Below are positions 8,466-17,033 of a stretch of DNA of 64,000 nucleotides, one piece after another. Numbering within the stretch: position 1 is the stretch's first letter; every line of letters begins with the position of its first letter. Under the pieces are notes generated by a model. The model was given only the letters and a program-made list of their open reading frames with translations. It was not told where the DNA came from and searched no databases. Position numbers and translations under genes: made by a program. This DNA is from Bradyrhizobium guangdongense (GTDB taxonomy: Bacteria > Pseudomonadota > Alphaproteobacteria > Rhizobiales > Xanthobacteraceae), in NCBI RefSeq assembly GCF_004114975.1, contig NZ_CP030051.1, positions 6,778,501 through 6,842,500 of the forward strand, given 5' to 3'.

Positions 8466-10547
8466 TCAGGCCGCCTTGGCGTCGTCGAGCAGGCCGCGGC
8501 GGCGCAGCAGCGCGTCGGGCTCGGGCGGACGGCCGCGGAAGGCCTCGTAGGCCGCTTCCGGATCGACCGATCCGCCGCTCGAATAGATGTCGTCGTGCAG
8601 ACGCTTTGCCACGGCGGGATCGAAGATGTCGCCGGCTTCCTCAAACGCGCCGAAAGCGTCGGCATCCATCACCTCCGACCACATGTAGCTGTAATAGCCG
8701 GCCGCATAGTGGTCGCCGGAGAAGATGTGGCCGAACTGGGTCGGCCGATGCCGCATCGAGATTTCCTCGGGCATGCCGATCTTCTCGAGCTCGCGTCTCT
8801 CGAAGGCGCGGACGTCCTGAGCGTTTGCCGCCGGCTGGGAGTGGAACTCGAGGTCGAGCAGCGCCGAGGACACGAACTCGACGGTGGCAAAGCCCTGATT
8901 GAACTTTCGCGCGGCCAGGAAGCGGTTGAGCAGGTCATCCGGCAGCGGCTCGCCGGTCTGGTAATGGCGGGCGAATTGCTGCAGCACCTCGGGCCGCTCC
9001 TGCCAGTGTTCGTAGAGCTGGGAGGGCAGCTCGACAAAGTCGGTGAACACGGAGGTACCCGACAGCGAGGGATAGGTCACGTTGGACAGCATGCCGTGCA
9101 GGCCGTGGCCGAATTCGTGGAACAGGGTGCGGGCATCGTCGGGCGAGAGCAGCGAGGGTTCGCTGCCGGTGCCCTTGGCAAAGTTGCAGACGTTGAGGAT
9201 GAGCGGCGCGATGTCGCCGTCGAGCTTCTGCTGGTCCCGCAGCGAGGTCATCCAGGCGCCGGAGCGTTTTGACGGCCGGGCGTAGTAGTCGCCGTAGAAC
9301 AGCGCCTTGTGCTTGCCGTCGGGGCCCCTCACCTCCCAGACCCGAACGTCGGGGTGCCAGACCGGGACGTCCTTGCGCTCCTCGAAGCTGATGCCGAACA
9401 GGCGGGTGGCACAGTCGAAGGCAGCCGCGATCATGTGGTCGAGCGTCAGATACGGCTTGATCGCAGCATCGTCGAAATTGGCGCGCTGAAGGCGGAGCTT
9501 TTCGGCGTAGTAGCGCCAATCCCAGGGGGCGAGCTTGAAGTTGCCGCCCTCCTCCGTGATCAGCGCCTGCATCTCGTCGCGATCGGCGAGCGCCCGCGCC
9601 CGGGCCGGCTTCCAGACCCGCTCCAGCAGGTCCCGCACCGCGTCCGGCGTCTTGGCCATGGAGTCTTCGAGACGGTAGGCGGCAAAGGTCGGGTAGCCCA
9701 GGAGCTTGGCGCTCTCCTCGCGCAGCTTCAGGATCTCGCCGATCGCCGTGTTGTTGTCGTTGGCATTGCCGTTGTCGCCACGCGCCGTGAAGGCCTTGTA
9801 GACCTTCTCGCGCAGGTCCCGCCTTGCCGAGCTCTTCAGGAACGGCTCGGCCGAGGAGCGTGACAGCGTCACGATGGCCTTGCCTGCCATGTTGCGATCT
9901 TCTGCCGCAGCCTTGGCGGCGGCGATGAAGCTATCCGGCAGGCCCTGACGGTCCGCCTCCCCAAGCTCCAGGAACCAGTCCTGTTCGTCGCCGAGCAGAT
10001 GATGACTAAAGCCGGTCGCGAGCTGCGCCAGCTTCTCGTTGATCTCGGCCATCCGCGTCTTGGCCTCGTCGGAGAGCCCGGCGCCGGCGCGATGAAAGCG
10101 GGTATAGGTGCGCTCCAGCAGGCGGAGCTGCTCCGGGTTGAGACCCAGATTGGCGCGGTTCTCGTGCAGCTGCGCGATGCGGCCAAACAGCACGGCGTTC
10201 ATCATGATCGGATTCCAGTGCCGCGCCATCCGCAAGGAAACTTCCTTGTCGATCTCCAGGATGGCCGGATTGGAATGTGCCGAGACCAGATCGTAGAACA
10301 CCGCCGCGACCTTGTTGAGCAGCTTGCCGGAGCGCTCCAGCGCTGTGATGGTGTTGGCGAAGTCGGGGGCAGCCGGATCATTGGTGATCGCCGCAATCTC
10401 GGCGGAATGGTCGGCAAAGGCCTGTTCGAAGGCGGGCAGGAAGTGCTCCGGCTTGATCTCGTTGAACGGCGGGGTCGCGAACGGCGTCACCCAGGCCTTG
10501 AGCAGCGGATTGGTCTCGGCGTCCGTAGTTTGGCTTGGGTCTGACAT
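8466..10547 (-). CDS. M3-family oligopeptidase (peptidyl-dipeptidase Dcp / oligopeptidase A type)
   Basis: A 693-residue zinc metallopeptidase. The thimet-oligopeptidase zinc motif HEFGH occurs in TLFHEFGHGLHGML at about residue 470, with the third ligand in FVELPSQLYEHW about 25 residues later. The length fits Dcp/OpdA (about 680). It is cytosolic and degrades short peptides, including signal-peptide fragments. The frame continues 142 codons upstream of the chosen ATG, but that part is low-complexity and antisense to a small membrane-protein gene. Co-transcription with DUF1007 and the Ni/Co transporter is suggested by the 5 bp gap. Confidence 0.93.
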   Translation of the reverse strand: MSDPSQTTDAETNPLLKAWVTPFATPPFNEIKPEHFLPAFEQAFADHSAEIAAITNDPAAPDFANTITALERSGKLLNKVAAVFYDLVSAHSNPAILEIDKEVSLRMARHWNPIMMNAVLFGRIAQLHENRANLGLNPEQLRLLERTYTRFHRAGAGLSDEAKTRMAEINEKLAQLATGFSHHLLGDEQDWFLELGEADRQGLPDSFIAAAKAAAEDRNMAGKAIVTLSRSSAEPFLKSSARRDLREKVYKAFTARGDNGNANDNNTAIGEILKLREESAKLLGYPTFAAYRLEDSMAKTPDAVRDLLERVWKPARARALADRDEMQALITEEGGNFKLAPWDWRYYAEKLRLQRANFDDAAIKPYLTLDHMIAAAFDCATRLFGISFEERKDVPVWHPDVRVWEVRGPDGKHKALFYGDYYARPSKRSGAWMTSLRDQQKLDGDIAPLILNVCNFAKGTGSEPSLLSPDDARTLFHEFGHGLHGMLSNVTYPSLSGTSVFTDFVELPSQLYEHWQERPEVLQQFARHYQTGEPLPDDLLNRFLAARKFNQGFATVEFVSSALLDLEFHSQPAANAQDVRAFERRELEKIGMPEEISMRHRPTQFGHIFSGDHYAAGYYSYMWSEVMDADAFGAFEEAGDIFDPAVAKRLHDDIYSSGGSVDPEAAYEAFRGRPPEPDALLRRRGLLDDAKAA

Positions 10548-10682
10548 CACAAGTCCCGATTTTCGAGGCAATTTGTTGGGCCAGCTATAGCACGCCATCG
10601 GGCTTTTTTGGGCCATTTGGCCTTGCTCCCGCCCGCCTTTTCGGGGAGATTGCGTCCCTCGAAACACCGGACCCCAACGCCC

Positions 10683-10937
10683 ATGAACGCGCCCTCCTCG
10701 TCCTCCCGTCAGATCGTCTGGCCGACCGTCATCACCGTCGTCAGCGCCGCCATCCTGATCGGCGCCGAGGTGTTCGGCGCAGCGTTTGCCGGCGGCTGGG
10801 CGCTCGCGATTCTGCTCGGGCTCGGCGACCAGGCCGCGCACATCCTGCAGGCCGTGCTGTTCGCACTTGGCGTGCTGGTGATGACGGCCTTCATCCGCGG
10901 AGCTCAACGCGTCGAGCCTTTCTTCAAGCGCCGCTGA
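10683..10937 (+). CDS. Small membrane protein, hypothetical
   Basis: An 84-residue protein with two hydrophobic segments (about residues 13-42 and 50-73) and a basic C-terminus ending FFKRR. ATG at 10683 is preferred to an earlier in-frame start because the protein proper begins with MNAPSSSS just before the first membrane helix. No family is recognised. It is divergent from the M3 peptidase gene and followed by an apparent promoter and leader for the polyamine gene. Confidence 0.6.
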   Translation: MNAPSSSSRQIVWPTVITVVSAAILIGAEVFGAAFAGGWALAILLGLGDQAAHILQAVLFALGVLVMTAFIRGAQRVEPFFKRR

Positions 10938-11061
10938 CGCATCTTGCGCACAAGCAGCGCGCGCGAGGCTCAAAACTTAACGCCCGTTCATCTTCCGCGT
11001 CGCTCGCGCAACACTGCGCAAGCAGATGTTAGGCAATTCTGTTCGCAGCCTAAAAAAATTC

Positions 11062-11089
11062 TTGCGAAGCAGAGTCAAAACGCTTATGT
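11062..11089 (+). promoter_or_regulatory. Candidate promoter for the decarboxylase leader
   Basis: TTGCGA at 11062-11067 and TTATGT at 11084-11089 are separated by 16 bp and lie in the most AT-rich part of the region. Transcription would start near 11097, giving a leader of more than 500 bases before the decarboxylase ATG. This is a consensus match only. Confidence 0.35.
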
Positions 11090-11099
11090 GCGCTCTTGC

Positions 11100-11400
11100 C
11101 CAATTTCGCACGTGCCTGTGGTCGTGTGTCAGTCGGTAGGTATCCGGACAAGAGGCCGGACAGCCGCCAAGGGGTGAAGAAGCCGAGGGGCTCTTCGGAA
11201 GTGCGGAAGTCAAAGGCCGAAGGTCGCCAGACCCAGAGGTCCGAAGACGAAGCAAACCCGGAGCGCCCAGCATCTCTCTCAAAGAGATGCCTTGTCGAAG
11301 GTGACTTCGCTCTTTGCAACCGTGACTGGCAGCCGGAGGCGAACCGGCGCACCCCGCTCTCAACGGGGGACGCGACTTAAAGCAACGACGGATCGGGCTT
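11100..11400 (+). ncRNA. Structured 5' leader upstream of ornithine decarboxylase gene (speF-motif candidate)
   Basis: No protein gene is supportable in the 686 bp between the small membrane protein and the decarboxylase ATG. The first 300 bases are purine-rich and structured: CCGA/TCGG around GGGGCTCT near 11193, a perfect hairpin GCATCTCT-CTCAA-AGAGATGC at 11270-11290, and CCCCG/CGGGG at 11352-11368, then GGGC followed by six T at 11399-11404. A conserved RNA element, speF, is known upstream of alphaproteobacterial ornithine decarboxylase genes; position and gene context fit, but I could not run a covariance model. A second T-run at 11522-11527 follows; 11405-11623 holds nothing else recognisable. 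Confidence 0.55.
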
Positions 11401-11623
11401 TTTTGGTCTCTACCGGCATTCCACCGCCGGCGCGGGCTACTGAAAAGGCTTGTCCTTCATTGCCAGGTGAGCGGGCGGGAAACTCTCCCAACCAATCCAC
11501 GGCAGCACAGTCTGGTTTGAGTTTTTTGGCCTCAGCGCGCCTCCATCGCGCGATGTGGCCGAAGCGCTCTTATCCGACGTCACGTTGATGCGGATCCCGT
11601 CGCTGGGACCGTTGGAGAGTGCC

Positions 11624-12766
11624 ATGACCGAACGTATCCAGGAATTCCTGCGCAACCGCCGCAAGGATGGCCTCGACACAGAGCCGTGCCTCGTCGTCGA
11701 CCTCGAGGTCGTGCGCGACAATTACCATACCTTCGCCAAGGCGCTGCCCGACAGCCGCGTGTTCTACGCCGTCAAGGCGAACCCGGCGCCTGAGGTGCTG
11801 GCGCTGCTGGCCTCCATGGGCTCCTGCTTCGACACCGCGACGGTCGCCGAGATCGAGATGGCGCTGGCCGCCGGCGCGACGCCCGAACGCATCTCCTTCG
11901 GCAACACGATCAAGAAGGAGCGCGACATCGCGCGCGCGTTCGCGCTCGGCATCCGCCTGTTCGCGGTCGACTGCGTCGCCGAGGTCGAGAAGATCGCCCG
12001 CGCCGCTCCCGGCGCGAAGGTGTTCTGCCGCATCCTCTATGACTGCGCCGGCGCCGAATGGCCGCTGTCTCGCAAGTTCGGCTGCGACCCGGAAATGGCC
12101 GTCGAGGTGCTCGACGCCGCCAAGCGTCTTCGCCTCGAGCCGTGCGGCATTTCCTTCCATGTCGGCTCGCAGCAGCGCAAGGTGAAGGCGTGGGACCGTG
12201 CGCTGGCGATGGCCTCGCAGGTGTTCCGCGACTGCGCCGAGCGCGGCATCAACCTGTCCATGGTCAACATGGGCGGCGGCTTCCCGACCAAGTACCTGAA
12301 GGACGTGCCGCCGGTCGTGACCTACGGCCGCTCGATCTTCCGCGCGCTGCGCAAGCACTTCGGCAACCAGATTCCGGAGACGATCATCGAGCCGGGCCGC
12401 GGCATGGTGGGCAACGCCGGCATCATCGAATCCGAGGTCGTGCTCATCTCGAAGAAGAGCGACGAGGACGAGGTGCGCTGGGTTTACCTGGACATCGGCA
12501 AGTTCGGCGGCCTCGCCGAGACGATGGACGAGTCGATCCGTTACGCCATCCGCACCCGTCACGACGGCGCGGACATGACGCCATGCGTGCTGGCAGGTCC
12601 GACCTGCGACAGCGCCGACGTGCTGTACGAGAAGAACCCGTATCCGCTCCCCGTGACGCTCGAGATCGGCGACAAGGTGCTGATCGAAGGCACCGGGGCC
12701 TATACGTCGACCTATTCGTCGGTGGCGTTCAACGGCATTCCGCCGCTGAAGACGTATCACATCTGA
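11624..12766 (+). CDS. Ornithine/lysine decarboxylase, PLP fold-type III
   Basis: A 380-residue enzyme of the alanine-racemase-fold decarboxylases. Motifs in order: the PLP lysine in YAVKANPAPEVL (about residue 49), the pocket HVGSQ, the glycine loop MVNMGGGFP, the phosphate-binding EPGRGMVGNAG, and the catalytic Cys in GPTCDSADVL. It most likely decarboxylates ornithine to putrescine (many alphaproteobacterial members also accept lysine). GGAGAG precedes the chosen ATG at 11624; the frame is open 23 codons further back without support. A homospermidine synthase gene, which uses putrescine, lies 1.3 kb downstream on the same strand. Confidence 0.92.
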   Translation: MTERIQEFLRNRRKDGLDTEPCLVVDLEVVRDNYHTFAKALPDSRVFYAVKANPAPEVLALLASMGSCFDTATVAEIEMALAAGATPERISFGNTIKKERDIARAFALGIRLFAVDCVAEVEKIARAAPGAKVFCRILYDCAGAEWPLSRKFGCDPEMAVEVLDAAKRLRLEPCGISFHVGSQQRKVKAWDRALAMASQVFRDCAERGINLSMVNMGGGFPTKYLKDVPPVVTYGRSIFRALRKHFGNQIPETIIEPGRGMVGNAGIIESEVVLISKKSDEDEVRWVYLDIGKFGGLAETMDESIRYAIRTRHDGADMTPCVLAGPTCDSADVLYEKNPYPLPVTLEIGDKVLIEGTGAYTSTYSSVAFNGIPPLKTYHI

Positions 12767-12796
12767 TCCGCCTCTCTTTCGGGGCTTGACGAACCC

Positions 12797-12821
12797 GGGA
12801 GCCGGCTTGCCGGCTCCTCCC
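12797..12821 (+). terminator. Strong hairpin after decarboxylase gene
   Basis: GGGAGCCGG-CTTG-CCGGCTCC followed by TCCC, about 30 bp after the stop codon. The stem is long and GC-rich, but no T-run follows, so it may be a transcript-stabilising hairpin rather than an intrinsic terminator. Confidence 0.4.
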
Positions 12822-12897
12822 TGACATCTCTGATTTCCGACGACGTCTTGGAGTGGCGTGCTGCGCGCACGCCGGTCCAAGCGGGGACTGACGCGCC

Positions 12898-13485
12898 ATG
12901 ACCGCTTTTCGGAAGCCAAAGTTCGCCCTCACCTCGAAAGCCGCTCCGTTCGCAATTCGCAGCGAACGCGCTGCCGACGTCGCGATGCGTGAAACGCTGC
13001 TCGATGCCTGCTTTGGCGAGAACCGCCACGGCCGCACCTGCCAGCGCCTGCGCGACGGACGTGCACCTGCCGCAGGCCTTGCCCTGTCGGCCGTGCGCGA
13101 GGGCAAGCTCGTGGGAACCGTGCGGCTGTGGCACGTCAGCGCCGGAGGCAGGCCCGCCCTGGTCCTCGGACCACTGGCGGTGGACCCTGCCTGCCGCGAG
13201 CTCGGGATCGGCGCCGCGCTGATGCATCAAGCGCTGGCCGCCGCCCGGGCGCGCGGGCACGAAGCCGTCATCCTGCTCGGCGATGCGCCCTATTACGCGC
13301 GCTTCGGCTTCTCCGCCGAGAAGACCGGCGCGCTGGTGCTCCCCGGCCCGTTCGAGCGCGACCGCTTGCTGGCGATCGAATTCCAGGCGGGTGTGCTGGA
13401 TGGAGCGGAAGGGATGATCGTCCCGACCGGCGCGGCCCTCGCCAAACGGAGGTCGGTTCGCGCCCTCCAGGCGCACGCGGCCTAA
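12898..13485 (+). CDS. GNAT-family N-acetyltransferase
   Basis: A 195-residue protein of the YhbS-like GNAT branch. Residues about 60-150 hold the acetyl-CoA site, with VDPACRELGIGAALM as motif A and the C-terminal GDAPYYARFGF, which is typical of the branch. It lies between the decarboxylase and homospermidine synthase genes on the same strand, so a polyamine or amino-acid substrate is possible, but nothing in the sequence fixes this. Confidence 0.8.
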   Translation: MTAFRKPKFALTSKAAPFAIRSERAADVAMRETLLDACFGENRHGRTCQRLRDGRAPAAGLALSAVREGKLVGTVRLWHVSAGGRPALVLGPLAVDPACRELGIGAALMHQALAAARARGHEAVILLGDAPYYARFGFSAEKTGALVLPGPFERDRLLAIEFQAGVLDGAEGMIVPTGAALAKRRSVRALQAHAA

Positions 13486-13633
13486 GGGATTGCCGTGATG
13501 GCGACGACCAAGGCCGCGGCGCGCGGCAACGCCGGGCCGCGCCTACGATAAGCCTGTTCCTTTGGGGTTGCGTGAGCCCCGGAAACGCCGTTTAACCCCA
13601 CGAAATTCCCCTTTTCAGTCGAGGCCGAAAGCC

Positions 13634-14023
13634 ATGTCCCGTCGCCTAATTTCCACCGGCTCCCCGCTCGAGAAGACCGTCGGCTACAGCCGCGCCGTGA
13701 TCGACGGCGAGTTCGCCTTCGTGGCGGGAACCACCGGTTATGACTACACCACGATGACGATGCCATCAGATGTCACGAGCCAGTCACGCAACTGCTTCAA
13801 GACCATTGAAGCCGCCCTGAAGGAGGGCGGCTTCGAGATGGCCGATATCGTCCGGGCGACCTACTACGTCACCGACGCCAGTGACATCGATGCCCATTTC
13901 GCCGTCTGCGGCGAGGTGCTGGGTGACATCAGGCCCGCTGCGACCTTGCTGGTCGTCAGCGCCCTCGCCAAGCCCGAGATGAAGGTCGAGATCGAAGTCA
14001 CCGCCAAGCGCCGCAGCATCTAA
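13634..14023 (+). CDS. RidA/YjgF/UK114-family protein
   Basis: A 129-residue protein. GYSRAVIDGEFAFVAGTTG opens the domain, NCFKTIEAALKEGGFEMADIVRATYYVTD covers its centre, and RPAATLLVVSALAKPEMKVEIEV ends it; the conserved Arg of RPA is present. RidA proteins hydrolyse reactive enamine/imine intermediates from PLP enzymes. It lies beside a PLP decarboxylase and upstream of homospermidine synthase, which is suggestive, though it belongs to the divergent RidA-like subgroups and not to canonical RidA. ATG at 13634 is chosen over an upstream in-frame start. Confidence 0.82.
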   Translation: MSRRLISTGSPLEKTVGYSRAVIDGEFAFVAGTTGYDYTTMTMPSDVTSQSRNCFKTIEAALKEGGFEMADIVRATYYVTDASDIDAHFAVCGEVLGDIRPAATLLVVSALAKPEMKVEIEVTAKRRSI

Positions 14024-14087
14024 CAAGCGCCGCAGCGCCTGATCCACGTTCATTTTGTCCGACAGCACGTTCCGGAGAAACGATTCC

Positions 14088-15530
14088 ATGAGCCTTCCCT
14101 CGCAGATCTACGCCAAGATCACCGGTCCCATCGTCATGGTCGGCTTCGGCTCCATCGGCAAAGGCACGCTGCCGCTGATCGAGCGGCATCTGGATTACGA
14201 CAAGTCGCGCATCACCGTGCTCGATCCCAAGGACGAGGGCCGCAGGGCGCTTTGCGAGAAGCACAATGTCCGCTTCATCCAGAAGGGCCTGACCAAGGAC
14301 AATTATCGCGAGGTGCTGACCCCGCTGCTTACCGAAGGCGGCGGCCAGGGCTTTTGCGTCAATCTCTCCGTCGACACCGGTTCGACCGACATCATGGAGC
14401 TCTGCAACGAGCTCGGCGCGCTCTATATCGACACCGTCAACGAGCCCTGGCTCGGCTTCTATTTCGATGCATCCAAGGGCCCGGAAGCGCGCTCGAACTA
14501 TGCGCTTCGCGAAGTGACGCTGGCAGCCAAGAAGGCGCGGCCGAAGGGCTCGACGACCGCCGTGTCCTGCTGCGGCGCCAATCCCGGCATGGTCTCCTTC
14601 TTCGTCAAGCAGGCGCTGCTCAACGTCGCGGCCGACCTGAAGCTCAATGCGCCCAGGCCGAAGACCAAGGCCGAATGGGCGGATCTGATGCGGCAGGCCG
14701 GCATCAAGGGCATCCACATCGCCGAACGCGACACCCAGCGCTCGAAGAAGCCGAAGGAGCCCGACGTTTTCGTCAACACCTGGTCGGTGGAAGGCTTCCT
14801 GTCGGAAGGCGTGCAGCCGTCCGAGCTCGGCTGGGGCACGCATGAGAAGTGGATGCCGGAAAATGCGCACACCCACGAAGCCGGCTGCGGCGCCGCGATC
14901 TATCTGATGCAGCCCGGCGCCAACACGCGCGTGCGCACCTGGTGCCCGACCCGCGGCGCGCAATACGGCTTCCTCGTCACGCACAACGAGTCGATCTCGA
15001 TCGCCGATTACTTCACGGTGCGCGACGCATCGGGCAAGGCGGTCTATCGGCCGACCTGCCACTACGCCTATCACCCGGCCGACGATGCCGTGCTGTCGCT
15101 GCACGAGATGTTCGGCCGCGCCGCGAAGATGCAGGAGAAGCACCACATCCTCGACGAGAACGAGATCGTCGACGGTATCGACGAACTCGGCGTGCTCTTG
15201 TTCGGCCATGACAAGAACGCCTATTGGTACGGCTCGCAGCTCTCCATCGAAGAGACCCGCAAGCTCGCGCCCTATCAGAACGCCACCGGCCTGCAGGTGA
15301 CCTCCGCCGTGCTCGGCGGCATGGTGTGGGCGCTGGAAAACCCGAACGAAGGCATCGTCGAAGCCGACGAGATGGATTTCGATCGTCTCTTGGAAATCCA
15401 GTTGCCGTATCTCGGACCGGTGAAGGGCTTCTACACCGACTGGACGCCGCTGACGGATCGCCCGGGACTGTTCCCGGAGGACATCGACACCAGCGACCCC
15501 TGGCAGTTCAGGAACATTCTGGTGCGGTAG
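14088..15530 (+). CDS. hss: Homospermidine synthase
   Basis: A 480-residue NAD-dependent enzyme. The Rossmann motif MVGFGSIGKGTLPLIERH lies at about residues 16-33, followed by family blocks such as YIDTVNEPWLGFYFD, CCGANPGMVS and the C-terminal NPNEGIVEADEMDFDR. It joins two putrescine molecules (or putrescine and spermidine) to sym-homospermidine, the main polyamine of rhizobia. GGAGA lies nine bases before the chosen ATG. Together with the upstream decarboxylase it gives a two-step route from ornithine to homospermidine. Confidence 0.95.
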   Translation: MSLPSQIYAKITGPIVMVGFGSIGKGTLPLIERHLDYDKSRITVLDPKDEGRRALCEKHNVRFIQKGLTKDNYREVLTPLLTEGGGQGFCVNLSVDTGSTDIMELCNELGALYIDTVNEPWLGFYFDASKGPEARSNYALREVTLAAKKARPKGSTTAVSCCGANPGMVSFFVKQALLNVAADLKLNAPRPKTKAEWADLMRQAGIKGIHIAERDTQRSKKPKEPDVFVNTWSVEGFLSEGVQPSELGWGTHEKWMPENAHTHEAGCGAAIYLMQPGANTRVRTWCPTRGAQYGFLVTHNESISIADYFTVRDASGKAVYRPTCHYAYHPADDAVLSLHEMFGRAAKMQEKHHILDENEIVDGIDELGVLLFGHDKNAYWYGSQLSIEETRKLAPYQNATGLQVTSAVLGGMVWALENPNEGIVEADEMDFDRLLEIQLPYLGPVKGFYTDWTPLTDRPGLFPEDIDTSDPWQFRNILVR

Positions 15531-15548
15531 GGCGAGCCCTCTCCGTCC

Positions 15549-15586
15549 GTCATTCCGGGTTCGCGCTTCGCGCGGACCGGAATGAC
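15549..15586. repeat. Short palindromic repeat, GTCATTCCGGG type
   Basis: Near-perfect inverted repeat: GTCATTCCGGGTTCGCG, TTC, CGCGGACCGGAATGAC. It is located 19 bp after the hss stop and before a convergent P450 gene. Confidence 0.8.
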
Positions 15587-15611
15587 AGGCAGCCTCGACA
15601 TCAAAAACTCG

Positions 15612-15633
15612 AAAACAACCCCATGCACAGTAG
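15612..15633. repeat. Dispersed 22-bp repeat ending ACAACCCCATGCACAGTAG
   Basis: This 22-base sequence occurs again, identical, at 58161-58182; both copies lie between genes. No ORF or stem explains it. The remaining 145 bp to the P450 stop contain nothing recognisable. Confidence 0.6.
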
Positions 15634-15778
15634 CCGTGGCCCGGCTATTTCTGTTTTTCCAAAGTTCGCTTGACCCGTCGGGCAAAACAGCGGCAAGATG
15701 GCATGCTCCATCACGCCGAGGCGTCGTCACCGATGGTGCCGGTGGGCGCCAGTCCGAACGCCTTCGTCCCGGCAGCCG

Positions 15779-16963
15779 CTACTGCAGGAGGACCGGCAGA
15801 TTGAGCGGGCCGCGGAAGCCGAACCCGTGCCAGCGAACGCTCGCGGGATCAGGCAAGGTCATGCGGGGGAAGCGCTCGAACAGCATGGGCAGAAGGATGG
15901 CGCCGACCGTCCGCCGCGACAAATGCGCACCCGCGCAGTGATGCGGGCCGTTGCCGAAGGCCTGATGAGGATTGGGCTCGCGCAAGGCGTTGAAGTGCTC
16001 GCCGTCCTCGAAGACCTCCTCGTCCCGGTTCGCGGACGCCTGTATCGTCATCACTGTGTCGCCCTTCGGAATGAAGCAGCCCCGGATCTCGGTGTCTTCC
16101 ATGACGAGCCGCGAGCTCGCCTGGATCGGCGCAACCCAGCGGACGCCTTCCTCGAAAGCGGATCGCCATTGATCGCCTTCCCGGACGGCTTCGAGCTGGT
16201 CCGGGTTCGTCAGCAAGCCGTAGAGGATCGTCAGCAGGGCGTCACGCGGCTCGTTGATACCGCCCCCGATCGCGATCTTGACGTTGGCGATCATCTGGCT
16301 TTCCGGAATCGGATTGGTCGCATTCGCCATGAAGGACAGCGCGGAGGAATCCGGCTCGGCGCGAACGCGTTCGACATTGGCGCGGATACATTCATCCATC
16401 TGCGCATTGGCGAGATCGGTTGCTTCGAAGGGCCCCGGCGTCCAGCCGAAATTGCCGGCGCCGTCGATCAGGGTCTGGGACCATCGCTGCATATCCTGAT
16501 CGCTTGCGTCCGGAACGCCCATGACATGCGCCAGAATCCGCGCGGCGAGCGGTCCCGCGAGCGTGGGGAACAGATCAACCACCTCGCCGCGGGGCAGCCG
16601 TTCGAGATATTCGCCAGCCAGTTTCGCATAGAGCGGCGCCCAGACGGCCTCGATGGTCTTCGGCATCAGAGCCGGCATCATCGCCATCCGTTCGCTCCGG
16701 TGCTCGGCATGGTCCTTGCGCATCAGCGTGTGGGCCAGGAAGGCGCGCTTCATGGGCGTGTTCGGATCGTCGGAGCTGAACAGCGCGGCGTTGTCCTTGA
16801 CGAGCTTGGTGTCAGCAGCCTTGGTGAGGAAGGTGCGGCCGACGGATTTGACGCGGAGCACGGGCGCTTCGCGCCTCAGCCGCCTGTAGATCGGATAGGG
16901 ATCGCGCGTGAGCTCCGCGATCGAAATGGTCTCGCCAAGGGGCGCCAGGCTCGCGGTGGGCAT
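15779..16963 (-). CDS. Cytochrome P450
   Basis: A 394-residue soluble P450. The haem-thiolate loop FGNGPHHCAGAHLSRR is near residue 345, the ExxR of helix K in FEEGVRW near 285, and helix I reads IGGGINEPRDALL, lacking the usual acid-Thr pair of oxygen activation but typical of one bacterial P450 group. It would need a ferredoxin or flavodoxin partner, and none is adjacent. ATG at 16963 has AGGAT upstream; longer in-frame extensions have low-complexity translations. The gene is convergent with hss. Confidence 0.92.
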   Translation of the reverse strand: MPTASLAPLGETISIAELTRDPYPIYRRLRREAPVLRVKSVGRTFLTKAADTKLVKDNAALFSSDDPNTPMKRAFLAHTLMRKDHAEHRSERMAMMPALMPKTIEAVWAPLYAKLAGEYLERLPRGEVVDLFPTLAGPLAARILAHVMGVPDASDQDMQRWSQTLIDGAGNFGWTPGPFEATDLANAQMDECIRANVERVRAEPDSSALSFMANATNPIPESQMIANVKIAIGGGINEPRDALLTILYGLLTNPDQLEAVREGDQWRSAFEEGVRWVAPIQASSRLVMEDTEIRGCFIPKGDTVMTIQASANRDEEVFEDGEHFNALREPNPHQAFGNGPHHCAGAHLSRRTVGAILLPMLFERFPRMTLPDPASVRWHGFGFRGPLNLPVLLQ

Positions 16964-17033
16964 GGGGTGATCCTGTGGGCTGCAGGACGGTTGCCATTGT
17001 TGGATCATACACCGGGGCGCAGCGTGATGCCTG

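Noticed and set aside
10548..10973. 142-codon N-terminal extension of the M3 peptidase
   Set aside because: Low-complexity sequence that overlaps the small membrane protein gene; the family length fits the ATG at 10547.
11096..11380. 94-codon frame in the decarboxylase leader
   Set aside because: TTG start, no ribosome site, atypical composition; the structured RNA explains the region better.
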